DNA from: Lysobacterales bacterium
Lineage (GTDB): Bacteria; Pseudomonadota; Gammaproteobacteria; Xanthomonadales; Marinicellaceae
DNA length: 6,635 bases
Reading direction: 5' to 3'
Assembly: GCA_015494035.1 (NCBI GenBank)
Contig: WGBZ01000168.1
Coordinates: forward strand, 1-6,635
This document shows, piece by piece, positions 1 through 6,158 of this stretch. Below the pieces are notes generated by a model, which saw nothing but the letters and a program-made list of their open reading frames with translations, had not been told where the DNA came from and searched no databases. The position numbers and the translations under genes are program-made. How positions within the stretch are numbered: the first letter of the stretch is position 1; each line of letters starts with the position of its first letter.

Positions 1-390
1 GGCAGATTCAGCCTCAATGCTTTCACTCTTTTGCGGGCGATCCACCAGCTCGACATATGCCATGGGCGCGTTATCGCCTTTACGGAAACCGCATTTGAGG
101 ATACGCAGATAACCGCCAGGGCGTTCCTGATAGCGTTCACCGAGTTCTTCAAACAGTTTCTTGACCACGTCCTTATCACGCAGGCGGGAGAAAGCCAGGC
201 GACGGTTGGCCACGGTGTCTTCCTTGGCCAGTGTGATCAACGGCTCTGCCACTCGACGGAGTTCCTTGGCCTTGGGCAATGTGGTTTTGATCAGTTCATG
301 ATCAAACAGGGAAACCGCCATGTTGCGAAACATCGCCTTGCGATGGGAGCTGTTGCGGTTGAGTTTACGACCTGATTTACGATGACGCAT
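1..390 (-). CDS. rplQ: 50S ribosomal protein L17 (bL17), 3' end missing
   Basis: L17 is a large-subunit protein that binds 23S rRNA near the exit of the peptide tunnel. I translated it directly: 130 codons are open from the ATG at 390 to the window edge, with no stop reached. The start [20 protein letters not shown] and the later blocks [21 protein letters not shown] and [20 protein letters not shown] are typical of the family. E. coli L17 has 127 residues, so the stop should lie just outside the window; the last visible residues are an acidic, poorly conserved tail ([11 protein letters not shown]). The start is supported by GGTGA at 397-401, complementary to the 3' end of 16S rRNA, 6 nt before the ATG. 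It is the last gene of the alpha operon. The 202-nt gap that separates it from rpoA is unusual. Confidence 0.97.
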   Translation of the reverse strand, partial: MRHRKSGRKLNRNSSHRKAMFRNMAVSLFDHELIKTTLPKAKELRRVAEPLITLAKEDTVANRRLAFSRLRDKDVVKKLFEELGERYQERPGGYLRILKCGFRKGDNAPMAYVELVDRPQKSESIEAESA

Positions 391-396
391 TTTAAA

Positions 397-408
397 TCAC
401 CAATCCTT
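397..408 (-). promoter_or_regulatory. Ribosome binding site of rplQ
   Basis: GGTGA at 397-401 lies 6 nt before the rplQ ATG and matches the anti-Shine-Dalgarno sequence. A second match, AAGGA at 404-408, is 13 nt from the ATG, which is too far to be ideal. Having its own ribosome binding site fits translation of rplQ independent of rpoA across the long gap. Confidence 0.7.
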
Positions 409-465
409 AAATAATTTGTTGTTGTTTAGGGGTAGATCTGTCTGATTGAATCTGGACGAAGCAGG

Positions 466-561
466 TTATAACTGAAATGTTTGAGAACAAGGCGAAGTTT
501 GGAGCCAATAGCGGGCTATTCGCAAGGACTTCAACGGAGCTATCAGACATTTCAGGTATGA
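466..561. repeat. Interrupted palindrome between rpoA and rplQ, possibly an intergenic repeat element
   Basis: The 19-nt arms at 466-484 and 543-561 are inverted copies matching at 16 of 19 positions, with a perfect 9-bp core, CTGAAATGT at 472-480 against ACATTTCAG at 547-555. The symmetry continues inward: GAAGT (494-498) against ACTTC (528-532), TTG (499-501) against CAA (523-525), and AATAG (507-511) against CTATT (516-520) around a CGGG loop. The whole can fold into one long, imperfect, cruciform-like stem. No protein-coding content is convincing. It sits in a 202-nt gap where related bacteria usually have a few tens of bases. The nested imperfect palindrome resembles dispersed intergenic elements (REP or MITE-like), but one copy alone cannot show that it is repeated. 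In the transcript it could be a processing site or a partial terminator. Confidence 0.6.
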
Positions 562-592
562 GTAGCGAGTTCATGATTCGATCAGGGCTTCC

Positions 593-1591
593 CTAGCCTA
601 AGAGGCGCTCTGAAGCACGAATTGCTGCCGGCGGCCAGTTGTCCAGACGCACACCCAGGGTCAGACCCAGATCCGCCAGAACACTCTTGATCTCGTTCAG
701 GGACTTCTTGCCCAGGTTCGGGGTCTTCAACAACTCCACTTCGGTGCGTTGAATGAGATCGCCAATGTACTGGATATTTTCTGCTTTCAGGCAGTTGGCG
801 GAGCGAACCGTCAGCTCCAGCTCATCAATGGGTTTCAGAAGAATGGGATTCAGTTTTTCTTCTTCCTTGTTTTCTTCCAGGGGCGCAGTGACGGTGAAGT
901 CAATGAAGACAGCCATCTGTTCAACCAAAATGCGCGCGGCGGTACGAATGGCCTCTTCAGCCGTTACAGAACCGTCTGTATCGATTTCCAGGATCAGCTT
1001 GTCGAGGTTGGTGCGTTGTTCAACGCGCGCATTTTCCACGTCGTAAGCCACCCGCTTCACGGGGCAGTAGCTGGCATCCAGCACCAAACGACCAATGGAA
1101 CGGCCTTCCTCTTCTTCGCTTTTGCGAGAAACGGCGGATTCGTAACCAATGCCTTCGCGGGCAATCATCTTCATGTTGATGGTGGTGTCATCAGACAGAT
1201 GGCAGATAACGTGCTCGGGATTGGCGATGGTAACGCCTTCAGGCGCTTGGATATCACCCGCAGTGACGACACCGCCGGTTTTTTTCAGGGTCAGTTCTGC
1301 CTCTTCACGATCGTCCATGCGCAGCGCAACCCCTTTCAGGTTGAGCAAAATTTCCAGCACGTCTTCCTGAACGCCTTCCAGCACCGAAAATTCGTGCTGA
1401 ACGCCGTCGATTTCCACTTCCGTGATTGCGGCACCTGGCACGGAGGACAACAGGATGCGTCGAAACGCGTTGCCCAACGTGTGGCCGAAGCCTCTTTCCA
1501 AGGGCTCCAGCACGATGCGAGCACTGTTGGGTGACTTTTCGTCAACCGCAACAACTTTGGGCCGCAATAATTTTGCCAATGCTGCAGACAT
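593..1591 (-). CDS. rpoA: DNA-directed RNA polymerase subunit alpha
   Basis: Alpha dimerises to nucleate RNA polymerase assembly (alpha2, then beta, then beta'), and its C-terminal domain contacts UP-element DNA and activators. The protein has 332 residues (329 in E. coli). The N-terminal assembly and dimerisation domain covers about residues 1-235 and keeps [11 protein letters not shown], with R45 at the position needed for contact with beta in E. coli. An acidic/lysine-rich linker ([11 protein letters not shown], about 239-249) leads to the C-terminal helix-hairpin-helix domain. The DNA-contact residues R263, N266, C267, G294, K296, S297 and E300 match E. coli R265, N268, C269, G296, K298, S299 and E302, so UP-element binding should be normal. 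The last residues (IRASERLLG) are a slightly longer tail than in E. coli. The start has GAGGA at 1598-1602, 6 nt from the ATG; the stop is TAG. The gene begins 22 nt after rpsD, the usual alpha-operon arrangement. Confidence 0.99.
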   Translation of the reverse strand: MSAALAKLLRPKVVAVDEKSPNSARIVLEPLERGFGHTLGNAFRRILLSSVPGAAITEVEIDGVQHEFSVLEGVQEDVLEILLNLKGVALRMDDREEAELTLKKTGGVVTAGDIQAPEGVTIANPEHVICHLSDDTTINMKMIAREGIGYESAVSRKSEEEEGRSIGRLVLDASYCPVKRVAYDVENARVEQRTNLDKLILEIDTDGSVTAEEAIRTAARILVEQMAVFIDFTVTAPLEENKEEEKLNPILLKPIDELELTVRSANCLKAENIQYIGDLIQRTEVELLKTPNLGKKSLNEIKSVLADLGLTLGVRLDNWPPAAIRASERLLG

Positions 1592-1613
1592 AGGGTTTCC
1601 TCAATTAGTTCGA

Positions 1614-2243
1614 TTACTTGGAATACAATTCCACAATCAGGTTTTCGTTGATTTCCGCTGGCAGATCTTCACGGGTCGGAATGCTCTTGAACGTGCCTTC
1701 CATTTTCTTGGGATCAACACTCACCCAATCAGCAAACAGATTCATTTCCTGCCACAGGTTCAGGGCTTCCTGAATGCGCAGTTGTTTTTTGGCTTTTTCG
1801 CGCACAGAAACCACATCGCCTTCCTGCACCTGGTAAGACGGGATGTTGACGGTCTGACCATTCACCTGAATGGCCTTGTGGCTGACCAGCTGACGCGCTT
1901 CGTTGCGAGTGACAGCAAAGCCCATGCGGTAGACAACATTATCCAGGCGAGTTTCCAGCAGCTTCAGCAGGTTTTCGCCAGTGGCGCCTTTCTGGCCAGC
2001 AGCTTTTTTGTAGTAGTTGCGGAACTGTTTTTCCAACACGCCGTACATACGACGAACTTTCTGCTTTTCACGCAACTGTTGCGCGTAGTCAGACATTTTC
2101 TGACGACGGGCGTTGGGGCCGTGCTGGCCGGGAAGCTGATCAAGTTTACACTTGCTTTCCAGAGAGCGCGCAGGGCTTTTCAGGCCCAGATCGGTGCCTT
2201 CACGACGAGCCAGTTTACAGGTGGGTCCAATGTATCTTGCCAT
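1614..2243 (-). CDS. rpsD: 30S ribosomal protein S4 (uS4), alpha-operon regulator
   Basis: S4 is a primary 16S rRNA binder (5' domain) that starts small-subunit assembly and helps decoding fidelity. In E. coli it is also the translational repressor of the alpha operon, acting at the leader before rpsM. The 209-residue protein (206 in E. coli) has the family start MARYIGP, the PGQHG and [15 protein letters not shown] blocks, and an S4 RNA-binding domain at about residues 99-160 ([28 protein letters not shown]). It ends in LIVELYSK. A small insertion after PGQHG (around residues 43-49) explains the extra length. Cysteines remain at residues 9 and 32, but the other two ligands of the zinc-binding S4 form are absent, so this is the zinc-free form. 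The start is fixed by a very strong ribosome binding site that overlaps the rpsK stop codon; the spacer to rpsK is 12 nt. Confidence 0.99.
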   Translation of the reverse strand: MARYIGPTCKLARREGTDLGLKSPARSLESKCKLDQLPGQHGPNARRQKMSDYAQQLREKQKVRRMYGVLEKQFRNYYKKAAGQKGATGENLLKLLETRLDNVVYRMGFAVTRNEARQLVSHKAIQVNGQTVNIPSYQVQEGDVVSVREKAKKQLRIQEALNLWQEMNLFADWVSVDPKKMEGTFKSIPTREDLPAEINENLIVELYSK

Positions 2244-2249
2244 TATATT

Positions 2250-2258
2250 ATCTCCTTA
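2250..2258 (-). promoter_or_regulatory. Strong ribosome binding site of rpsD, overlapping the rpsK stop
   Basis: TAAGGAGAT is a near-complete match to the anti-Shine-Dalgarno sequence, and its AGGAG core is a normal distance from the rpsD ATG. Its first three bases are the rpsK stop codon, so a ribosome ending rpsK sits on the rpsD initiation site. That arrangement favours translational coupling of S11 and S4. Confidence 0.85.
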
Positions 2259-2642
2259 CACTCTGCGTTTCTTGGGTGGGCGACATCCGTTATGCGGAAT
2301 CGGTGTCACATCAACGATGTTGGTGATGCGATAACCCAGCGCATTCAGTGCACGGACAGAGGATTCACGGCCAGGACCAGGGCCCTTGATGCGAACTTCC
2401 AGATTCTTCAAGCCGTATTCCTGTGCCGCCTTGCCTGCCCGATCGGCAGCCACCTGTGCAGCAAAAGGAGTGCTTTTGCGTGAACCACGAAAACCGGAAC
2501 CACCCGCTGTGGCCCAGGCCAAGGTATTGCCCTGGCGATCGGTCAGCGTGATGATGGTGTTATTGAACGAGGCATGAACGTGCGCCACGCCATCCACCAC
2601 GGTTTTCTTGACTTTCTTCTTGCTCTTCGTTGGCTTTGCCAT
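2256..2642 (-). CDS. rpsK: 30S ribosomal protein S11 (uS11)
   Basis: S11 lies on the platform of the small subunit, near the mRNA path and the anti-Shine-Dalgarno helix, and binds 16S rRNA together with S6, S18 and S21. The protein has 128 residues (129 in E. coli). A lysine-rich N-terminal tail ([11 protein letters not shown]) is followed by the conserved [29 protein letters not shown] and [13 protein letters not shown] blocks and the basic end RPPKKRRV. The Asn-Gly pair at residues 118-119 corresponds to the E. coli S11 site known to convert to isoaspartate. Only a weak Shine-Dalgarno-like stretch (AGAGA, about 8 nt upstream) precedes the ATG, so coupling to rpsM, 33 nt upstream, may help initiation. 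The stop codon TAA is shared with the rpsD ribosome binding site. Confidence 0.99.
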   Translation of the reverse strand: MAKPTKSKKKVKKTVVDGVAHVHASFNNTIITLTDRQGNTLAWATAGGSGFRGSRKSTPFAAQVAADRAGKAAQEYGLKNLEVRIKGPGPGRESSVRALNALGYRITNIVDVTPIPHNGCRPPKKRRV

Positions 2643-2675
2643 AACTGATCTCTAGACTATGTATTTATGATGAAA

Positions 2676-3032
2676 CTACTTGCGAATGGCTCTTTTCGGG
2701 CCTTTGCGTGTGCGCGCATTGTTCTTGGTGCGCTGTCCACGTACAGGCAGGCCACGACGATGACGCAAGCCACGGTAGCAACCCAGGTCCATGAGTCGCT
2801 TGATGTCCATGGAAATCTTGCGTCGCAAATCACCTTCGACTTCGTACTTGCCGACTTCCTGGCGGATTTTGTCGAGCTGTTCGTCAGTCAAATCACGAAC
2901 TTTTGTGGTCGGGTCGATGCCCGCGTTCTCACAAATCTCATAGGCTCGGGTTCTGCCGATCCCAAAGATACTGGTTAAACCAATCCAAGTGTGCTTGTAA
3001 ACCGGTATATTTACACCTGCGATACGAGCCAT
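2676..3032 (-). CDS. rpsM: 30S ribosomal protein S13 (uS13)
   Basis: S13 is in the head of the small subunit and forms bridges to the large subunit (to 23S rRNA helix 38 and to L5), also touching P-site tRNA through its C-terminal tail. It has 118 residues, the same as E. coli. The helix-two-turn-helix N-terminal domain ([10 protein letters not shown], then [12 protein letters not shown]) is followed by the family signature in the stretch from [17 protein letters not shown] to RGQRT and a basic tail, [14 protein letters not shown]. It is the first gene of the alpha operon. The start has AGGAG at 3040-3044, 7 nt before the ATG. A good promoter lies about 45 nt upstream. The stop is TAG. Confidence 0.99.
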   Translation of the reverse strand: MARIAGVNIPVYKHTWIGLTSIFGIGRTRAYEICENAGIDPTTKVRDLTDEQLDKIRQEVGKYEVEGDLRRKISMDIKRLMDLGCYRGLRHRRGLPVRGQRTKNNARTRKGPKRAIRK

Positions 3033-3039
3033 TCAACTA

Positions 3040-3044
3040 CTCCT
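3040..3044 (-). promoter_or_regulatory. Ribosome binding site of rpsM
   Basis: AGGAG sits 7 nt before the rpsM ATG. If S4 represses this operon as in E. coli, this is the initiation site it would have to control. It lies inside a six-codon open frame (ATG at 3053-3051) whose TGA stop directly abuts the rpsM ATG. Confidence 0.8.
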
Positions 3045-3056
3045 AAAATTCATGTT

Positions 3057-3074
3057 TCGACTTGAGAAAGCCGA
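3057..3074 (-). promoter_or_regulatory. Small hairpin at the start of the alpha-operon leader
   Basis: In the transcript, UCGGCUU pairs with AAGUCGA (7 bp including one G-U) around a UCUC loop. It lies between the predicted -10 box and the rpsM ribosome binding site. Depending on the exact transcription start (estimated near 3071), the base of the stem may not be fully transcribed. It could protect the 5' end or belong to a control structure; this is inferred from base pairing only. Confidence 0.35.
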
Positions 3075-3076
3075 CC

Positions 3077-3106
3077 ATTATACCGCAAAAAAGCGCCACT
3101 AGACAA
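3077..3106 (-). promoter_or_regulatory. Predicted sigma70-type promoter of the alpha operon
   Basis: A perfect -10 box TATAAT (3082-3077) is preceded, after an 18-bp spacer, by TTGTCT (3106-3101), which matches the -35 consensus at four of six positions. Transcription would start near 3071, leaving a leader of about 40 nt before rpsM. The position, between secY and rpsM, is where the E. coli alpha operon also has its own promoter. Confidence 0.75.
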
Positions 3107-3148
3107 TAAAGTAATGGGCTTTGTCTGCGATTTTCCAGTGACTAAATC

Positions 3149-3171
3149 GAGGCGAAACTTCTGCTCGCCTC
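3149..3171. terminator. Inverted repeat after secY, possible terminator or processing hairpin
   Basis: GAGGCGA and TCGCCTC form a perfect 7-bp stem around a 9-nt loop, beginning 19 nt after the secY stop and upstream of the alpha promoter. In the secY transcript it is followed only by GAUUU, a poor U-tract, so termination there is doubtful. On the plus strand it is followed by ACTTTTT, a better U-tract, but no plus-strand gene is present. It may reduce read-through from the spc operon into the alpha operon or be an RNase site. Confidence 0.4.
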
Positions 3172-3190
3172 ACTTTTTGGCCTTCCGGTT

Positions 3191-4549
3191 TTATCGTCTG
3201 ACGACGCCGGATTTGCCGTAATTTTTCAGGTTTGTTTTCTTGAACAAACTGTCGTACTGCTGAGACATCAAATGCGTTTGCAGCTGTGCCATGAAATCCA
3301 TGGCAACCACCACCACAATCAACAGTGATGTTCCGCCCAAAGCGAAAGGCACGTTGAAGTAGTTGGTGACCCACTGCGGCATCAGGCTGACACCCAGCAG
3401 GTAAAGCGCGCCCCAAAAGGTCAGGCGTGTCAAAATCTTGTCCAGAAATTCGGCGGTTTGTTTGCCGGGACGAATACCCGGGATAACCGCACCGGAGCGC
3501 TTCAGGTTTTCTGCTGTCTCGTACGGATCAAAAGTCAATGCCGTGTAAAAGAAGGTGAAAAACACGATCAGGCCACCAAACAGCAACACATAAAAGGGCT
3601 GTCCGGGCGACAGGGCCGCAGCCACGTCCTGCAACCAGCCCCAGCCGGGTTTCTGACCCAGAAACTGGGCAATGGTGGCCGGGAACATCACCAGCGAGGA
3701 AGCAAAAATGACCGGGATCACACCGGCCATATTGATTTTCAGCGGCAGGTATGAGGTCTGGCTTTGCAACCCCATGCGTCCGCCCCGTCGCGCGTACTGA
3801 ATGGTGATGCGTCGTTGTGCGCTTTCCACGTAAACGACAAAAGCCGTTACACCCAGTGCCAGCACCAGCAGGAATAATGCCGCCAGTGGATTGAGTTGCC
3901 CCTGGCTGACCATGGTAAACACGGAAACCACAGCGGCAGGCAAACCGGCCACAATACCGGCAAAAATCAACAGTGAAATGCCGTTGCCGATACCGCGCTC
4001 GGTAATCTGCTCACCCAGCCACATCAGAAACAGCGTACCGCCAGTTAACGTGACCACGGCTGTAAAGAGAAAACCGGAACCCGGGTGGGTGACCACCGGG
4101 ATGCCATTGATGGCACCGGCGTTTTGTAAAAAAGTGGCAATGCCAAAAGCCTGGAAGGCCGCCAGCACCACAGTGAAGTACCGGGTCAGCTGGGTAATCT
4201 TGCGCCGCCCCTGTTCTCCTTCCTTTTTCAGCTCCTTGAGCTGGGGAATGGTGTAAGACAGCACCTGAATGATGATTGAGGCAGTGATGTAGGGCATCAC
4301 ACCCAGGGCAAAAATTGAGAAACGGCCCAAAGCACCGCCTGAAAACATGTTGAACATGCCGATCAGGGTGCCGCTTTGTTGGTCGAGCATGGCAGCCAGA
4401 GCCGCCGGATTGACGCCGGGAACAGGAATGTAAGTACCCAGACGGAAGACGACCAACGCACCCAGTACAAAAAGGATGCGTTGCTTCAGTTCCTGGAACT
4501 TGTTCTTGTTACCCAGCAGTTTTTCAACGTGCGCTTTAGATGCAGACAT
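3191..4549 (-). CDS. secY: Protein translocase subunit SecY
   Basis: SecY is the channel of the SecYEG translocon in the inner membrane; it moves unfolded proteins out with SecA and inserts membrane proteins with the ribosome. The protein has 452 residues (443 in E. coli) and ten membrane segments, at about 23-43, 75-95, 122-140, 157-177, 187-207, 220-241, 274-294, 317-337, 372-391 and 399-418. The plug region follows the first segment (FNMFSGGAL, about 66-74). The cytoplasmic loop [14 protein letters not shown] (about 179-192) and the PGIRPG loop (357-362) are conserved; R360 corresponds to E. coli R357, needed for SecA-driven export. The C-terminus ([10 protein letters not shown]) is a few residues longer than in E. 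coli. The ATG lies 8 nt after the rplO stop with no clear Shine-Dalgarno sequence, which suggests translation coupled to rplO. Confidence 0.99.
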   Translation of the reverse strand: MSASKAHVEKLLGNKNKFQELKQRILFVLGALVVFRLGTYIPVPGVNPAALAAMLDQQSGTLIGMFNMFSGGALGRFSIFALGVMPYITASIIIQVLSYTIPQLKELKKEGEQGRRKITQLTRYFTVVLAAFQAFGIATFLQNAGAINGIPVVTHPGSGFLFTAVVTLTGGTLFLMWLGEQITERGIGNGISLLIFAGIVAGLPAAVVSVFTMVSQGQLNPLAALFLLVLALGVTAFVVYVESAQRRITIQYARRGGRMGLQSQTSYLPLKINMAGVIPVIFASSLVMFPATIAQFLGQKPGWGWLQDVAAALSPGQPFYVLLFGGLIVFFTFFYTALTFDPYETAENLKRSGAVIPGIRPGKQTAEFLDKILTRLTFWGALYLLGVSLMPQWVTNYFNVPFALGGTSLLIVVVVAMDFMAQLQTHLMSQQYDSLFKKTNLKNYGKSGVVRR

Positions 4550-4557
4550 AGGTTCGG

Positions 4558-4989
4558 TTACTCGACTTTGCCGCCGGCTTGCTCAATGGCTTCTTTGGCA
4601 CCTGGCGTCACGGCCAGACCCTTGATGATAACCGGCTTTTCCAGCTTGCCGGTATTGATGACTTTGACCTTTGTCACAAAGCGCTTGACCACGCCAGCTT
4701 CTTTCAGCGCCTCCAGATCAATCACGTCGGTTTTCATTGCATTGAGGTGATACAGGCAGACTTCGTCGCTGTATTTTGCCTTGCGAGAATGAAAACCCAC
4801 CTTCGGCAGGCGTTTCTGCAATGGCATCTGGCCGCCTTCAAAACCCACTTTGTGAAAACCGCCGGAGCGGGATTTCTGACCTTTGTGTCCTCGTCCAGTC
4901 GTTTTGCCGAGCCCGGAACCAATGCCCCGACCCACGCGTTTGGCGGCTTTCTTGCTGCCCTTGGCAGGCTTGATAGTATTTAATCGCAT
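4558..4989 (-). CDS. rplO: 50S ribosomal protein L15 (uL15)
   Basis: L15 is a late-assembly protein of the large subunit with a long extended N-terminal arm that threads into 23S rRNA. With the ATG at 4989 the protein has 143 residues (144 in E. coli) and begins [15 protein letters not shown] as in the family. The Gly/Lys/Arg-rich arm covers about residues 10-64 ([40 protein letters not shown]) and the globular domain follows, ending in [23 protein letters not shown] at 5001 would add four residues (MDNT), but GGTGGA at 4997-5002 then falls 7 nt before the ATG at 4989 as its ribosome binding site, so I prefer the ATG. The gene follows rpmD after 26 nt and precedes secY by 8 nt. Confidence 0.98.
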   Translation of the reverse strand: MRLNTIKPAKGSKKAAKRVGRGIGSGLGKTTGRGHKGQKSRSGGFHKVGFEGGQMPLQKRLPKVGFHSRKAKYSDEVCLYHLNAMKTDVIDLEALKEAGVVKRFVTKVKVINTGKLEKPVIIKGLAVTPGAKEAIEQAGGKVE

Positions 4990-5015
4990 TGTATTATCCA
5001 CCGTATTCGCTGTTG

Positions 5016-5207
5016 TTAGACTTCTTCGACTTCAAGAAGATGAATAGCCTTGTTAATCATGCCACGGTTTTCAGGCGTGTCTTCCACGATGACCGTGTGA
5101 TGCATTCTGCGAATACCCAGACCTTTAACGCAGGCTTTGTGGTTTTTCAGAGAACCGATCGTACTGCGAATCTGGGTTACTTTGAGTTGCTTGTTTTTCT
5201 TAGCCAT
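5016..5207 (-). CDS. rpmD: 50S ribosomal protein L30 (uL30)
   Basis: L30 is a small large-subunit protein bound to 23S rRNA domains II and V. The 63-residue product starts [18 protein letters not shown] and continues with the family blocks [16 protein letters not shown] and [17 protein letters not shown]. coli L30 is of similar size. The frame is open further upstream to 5252, but those 15 extra residues are only the rpsE coding region read in another frame, so the ATG at 5207 is chosen. It overlaps the rpsE stop by 8 nt (ATGGCTAA). Its ribosome binding site GAGGT (5219-5223) lies inside the end of rpsE, 11 nt before the ATG, so it is probably translationally coupled to rpsE. Confidence 0.97.
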   Translation of the reverse strand: MAKKNKQLKVTQIRSTIGSLKNHKACVKGLGIRRMHHTVIVEDTPENRGMINKAIHLLEVEEV

Positions 5208-5712
5208 GATTCGCCAGTACCTCTTCCACTGTTTTTCCACGTTTTGCCGCAACCGTTTCGGGCGATGTAATTTTCATCAGGCCGTTTATGGTGGCGCGAA
5301 CGAGGTTATTGGGATTGTTGGAGCCTTGGCTTTTCGCCAGTACGTTATGCACGCCAACCACTTCAAACACGGCACGCATGGCGCCGCCGGCGATCACGCC
5401 AGTACCTTCTGAGGCCGGTTGCATGTAGACCTTGGAGCCAGAGTGCTTGGCCTTGACAGGATGCCACAATGTGCCTTCCTTCAGGTCAACCTGGACCATA
5501 TTCTTGCGGGCTTTTTCCATGGCTTTCTGAATAGCGATTGGCACTTCTTTTGCCTTGCCATAGCCGAAACCCACCTTGCCTTGACCGTCACCAACCACCG
5601 TCAGTGCGGTAAAACCGAATTGACGACCGCCTTTCACCACCTTGGACACGCGGTTAACCGCGACCAGGCGTTCCATCAGGCCATCATCTTTATTAATATC
5701 TACGCTCGCCAT
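5200..5712 (-). CDS. rpsE: 30S ribosomal protein S5 (uS5)
   Basis: S5 sits on the solvent side of the small subunit near the mRNA entry site and helps decoding accuracy and mRNA unwinding. The 170-residue protein (167 in E. coli) has the N-terminal double-stranded-RNA-binding fold with the signature [16 protein letters not shown] (19-34), the loop that contacts helix 34 and in which spectinomycin-resistance changes occur in E. coli; no departure from the sensitive consensus is evident there. The second domain carries [20 protein letters not shown] and [19 protein letters not shown], followed by the conserved RGKTVEEVL near the end. The start has AGGA 6 nt before the ATG. A 66-nt spacer with a hairpin precedes it; the stop lies inside the start of rpmD. 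Confidence 0.99.
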   Translation of the reverse strand: MASVDINKDDGLMERLVAVNRVSKVVKGGRQFGFTALTVVGDGQGKVGFGYGKAKEVPIAIQKAMEKARKNMVQVDLKEGTLWHPVKAKHSGSKVYMQPASEGTGVIAGGAMRAVFEVVGVHNVLAKSQGSNNPNNLVRATINGLMKITSPETVAAKRGKTVEEVLANHG

Positions 5713-5747
5713 AATATTTCCTGTTGTTTTGACTCAAATCGCGTTCA

Positions 5748-5771
5748 CAAAGTCATGTTACGCGGACTTTG
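5748..5771 (-). other. Hairpin in the rplR-rpsE spacer
   Basis: CAAAGTC (minus-strand reading, 5771-5765) pairs perfectly with GACTTTG (5754-5748) over 7 bp around a 10-nt loop. The spacer between rplR and rpsE is 66 nt, longer than the other ribosomal gene spacers upstream of secY. There is no U-tract after the stem, so it is not a standard terminator; it may influence mRNA processing or stability. Confidence 0.35.
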
Positions 5772-5778
5772 GTTTGTT

Positions 5779-6135
5779 TTAGAATTTCAGGCCGGCTTCA
5801 CGCGCGGCATCGGCCAGCGCCTTGATTTTGCCGTGGTACAAGAAGCCGGAACGATCGAAAGCGACACTGTCGATACCGGCTTTCAAGGCACGCTCTGCAA
5901 TGGCAGCTCCGACTTTTTTGGCCGCTTCCATGTTTTTCTTGGTGCCTTCGCCTTCAACCAGGCCTTTTTCCAGGCTGCTGGCTGCGGCAAGTGTGTTCTT
6001 GCCGTCGGCCGAAATAATTTGTGCGTACAAATACTTGCCAGTGCGATGCACAGACAATGAAGGCACATTCAGCTCACGAATTTTAGCGCGTGAGCGTCTG
6101 GCTCTTCTCAAACGGGCTTTGGTTTTCTTGTTCAT
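5779..6135 (-). CDS. rplR: 50S ribosomal protein L18 (uL18)
   Basis: L18 binds 5S rRNA and, with L5, brings it into the central protuberance of the large subunit. The protein has 118 residues (117 in E. coli). The flexible, arginine- and lysine-rich N-terminal tail ([20 protein letters not shown]) is the RNA-binding arm. The globular domain keeps [25 protein letters not shown] and [20 protein letters not shown], ending AREAGLKF. The start has AGGT 6 nt before the ATG. It lies 23 nt after rplF, in the usual spc order between L6 and S5. Confidence 0.98.
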   Translation of the reverse strand: MNKKTKARLRRARRSRAKIRELNVPSLSVHRTGKYLYAQIISADGKNTLAAASSLEKGLVEGEGTKKNMEAAKKVGAAIAERALKAGIDSVAFDRSGFLYHGKIKALADAAREAGLKF

Positions 6136-6158
6136 TTCAATACCTGTTGCGTGTCAGA

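Noticed and set aside
467..495. A possible promoter for rplQ: TATAAC preceded by TTGTTC.
   Set aside because: The spacer is only 14 bp and the -35 match is poor; the sequence is also part of the palindrome arm.
407..574. A 55-codon minus-strand open frame from an ATG at 574 to a TAA at 407-409, running through the palindrome.
   Set aside because: It has no usable ribosome binding site, no recognisable domain, and its content is set by the palindrome; its stop falls within the rplQ ribosome binding region. An open frame of this length is easily due to chance.
749..1534. A 261-codon open frame on the plus strand.
   Set aside because: It is entirely antisense to rpoA; the composition is that of a reverse-strand shadow.
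1422..2483. A 353-codon open frame on the plus strand.
   Set aside because: It is antisense to the start of rpoA, all of rpsD and part of rpsK, which are certain genes. It resembles no family I know and arises from the codon usage of the real genes.
3099..3416. A 105-codon minus-strand frame covering the secY 3' end and the secY-rpsM junction; considered as a possible L36 relic or new gene.
   Set aside because: Most of it is secY read in another frame, and the part in the junction has no similarity to L36 and no zinc motif.
4990..5001. A GTG start for rplO at 5001.
   Set aside because: It would add four residues absent from the family, and the ribosome binding site is placed for the ATG at 4989.
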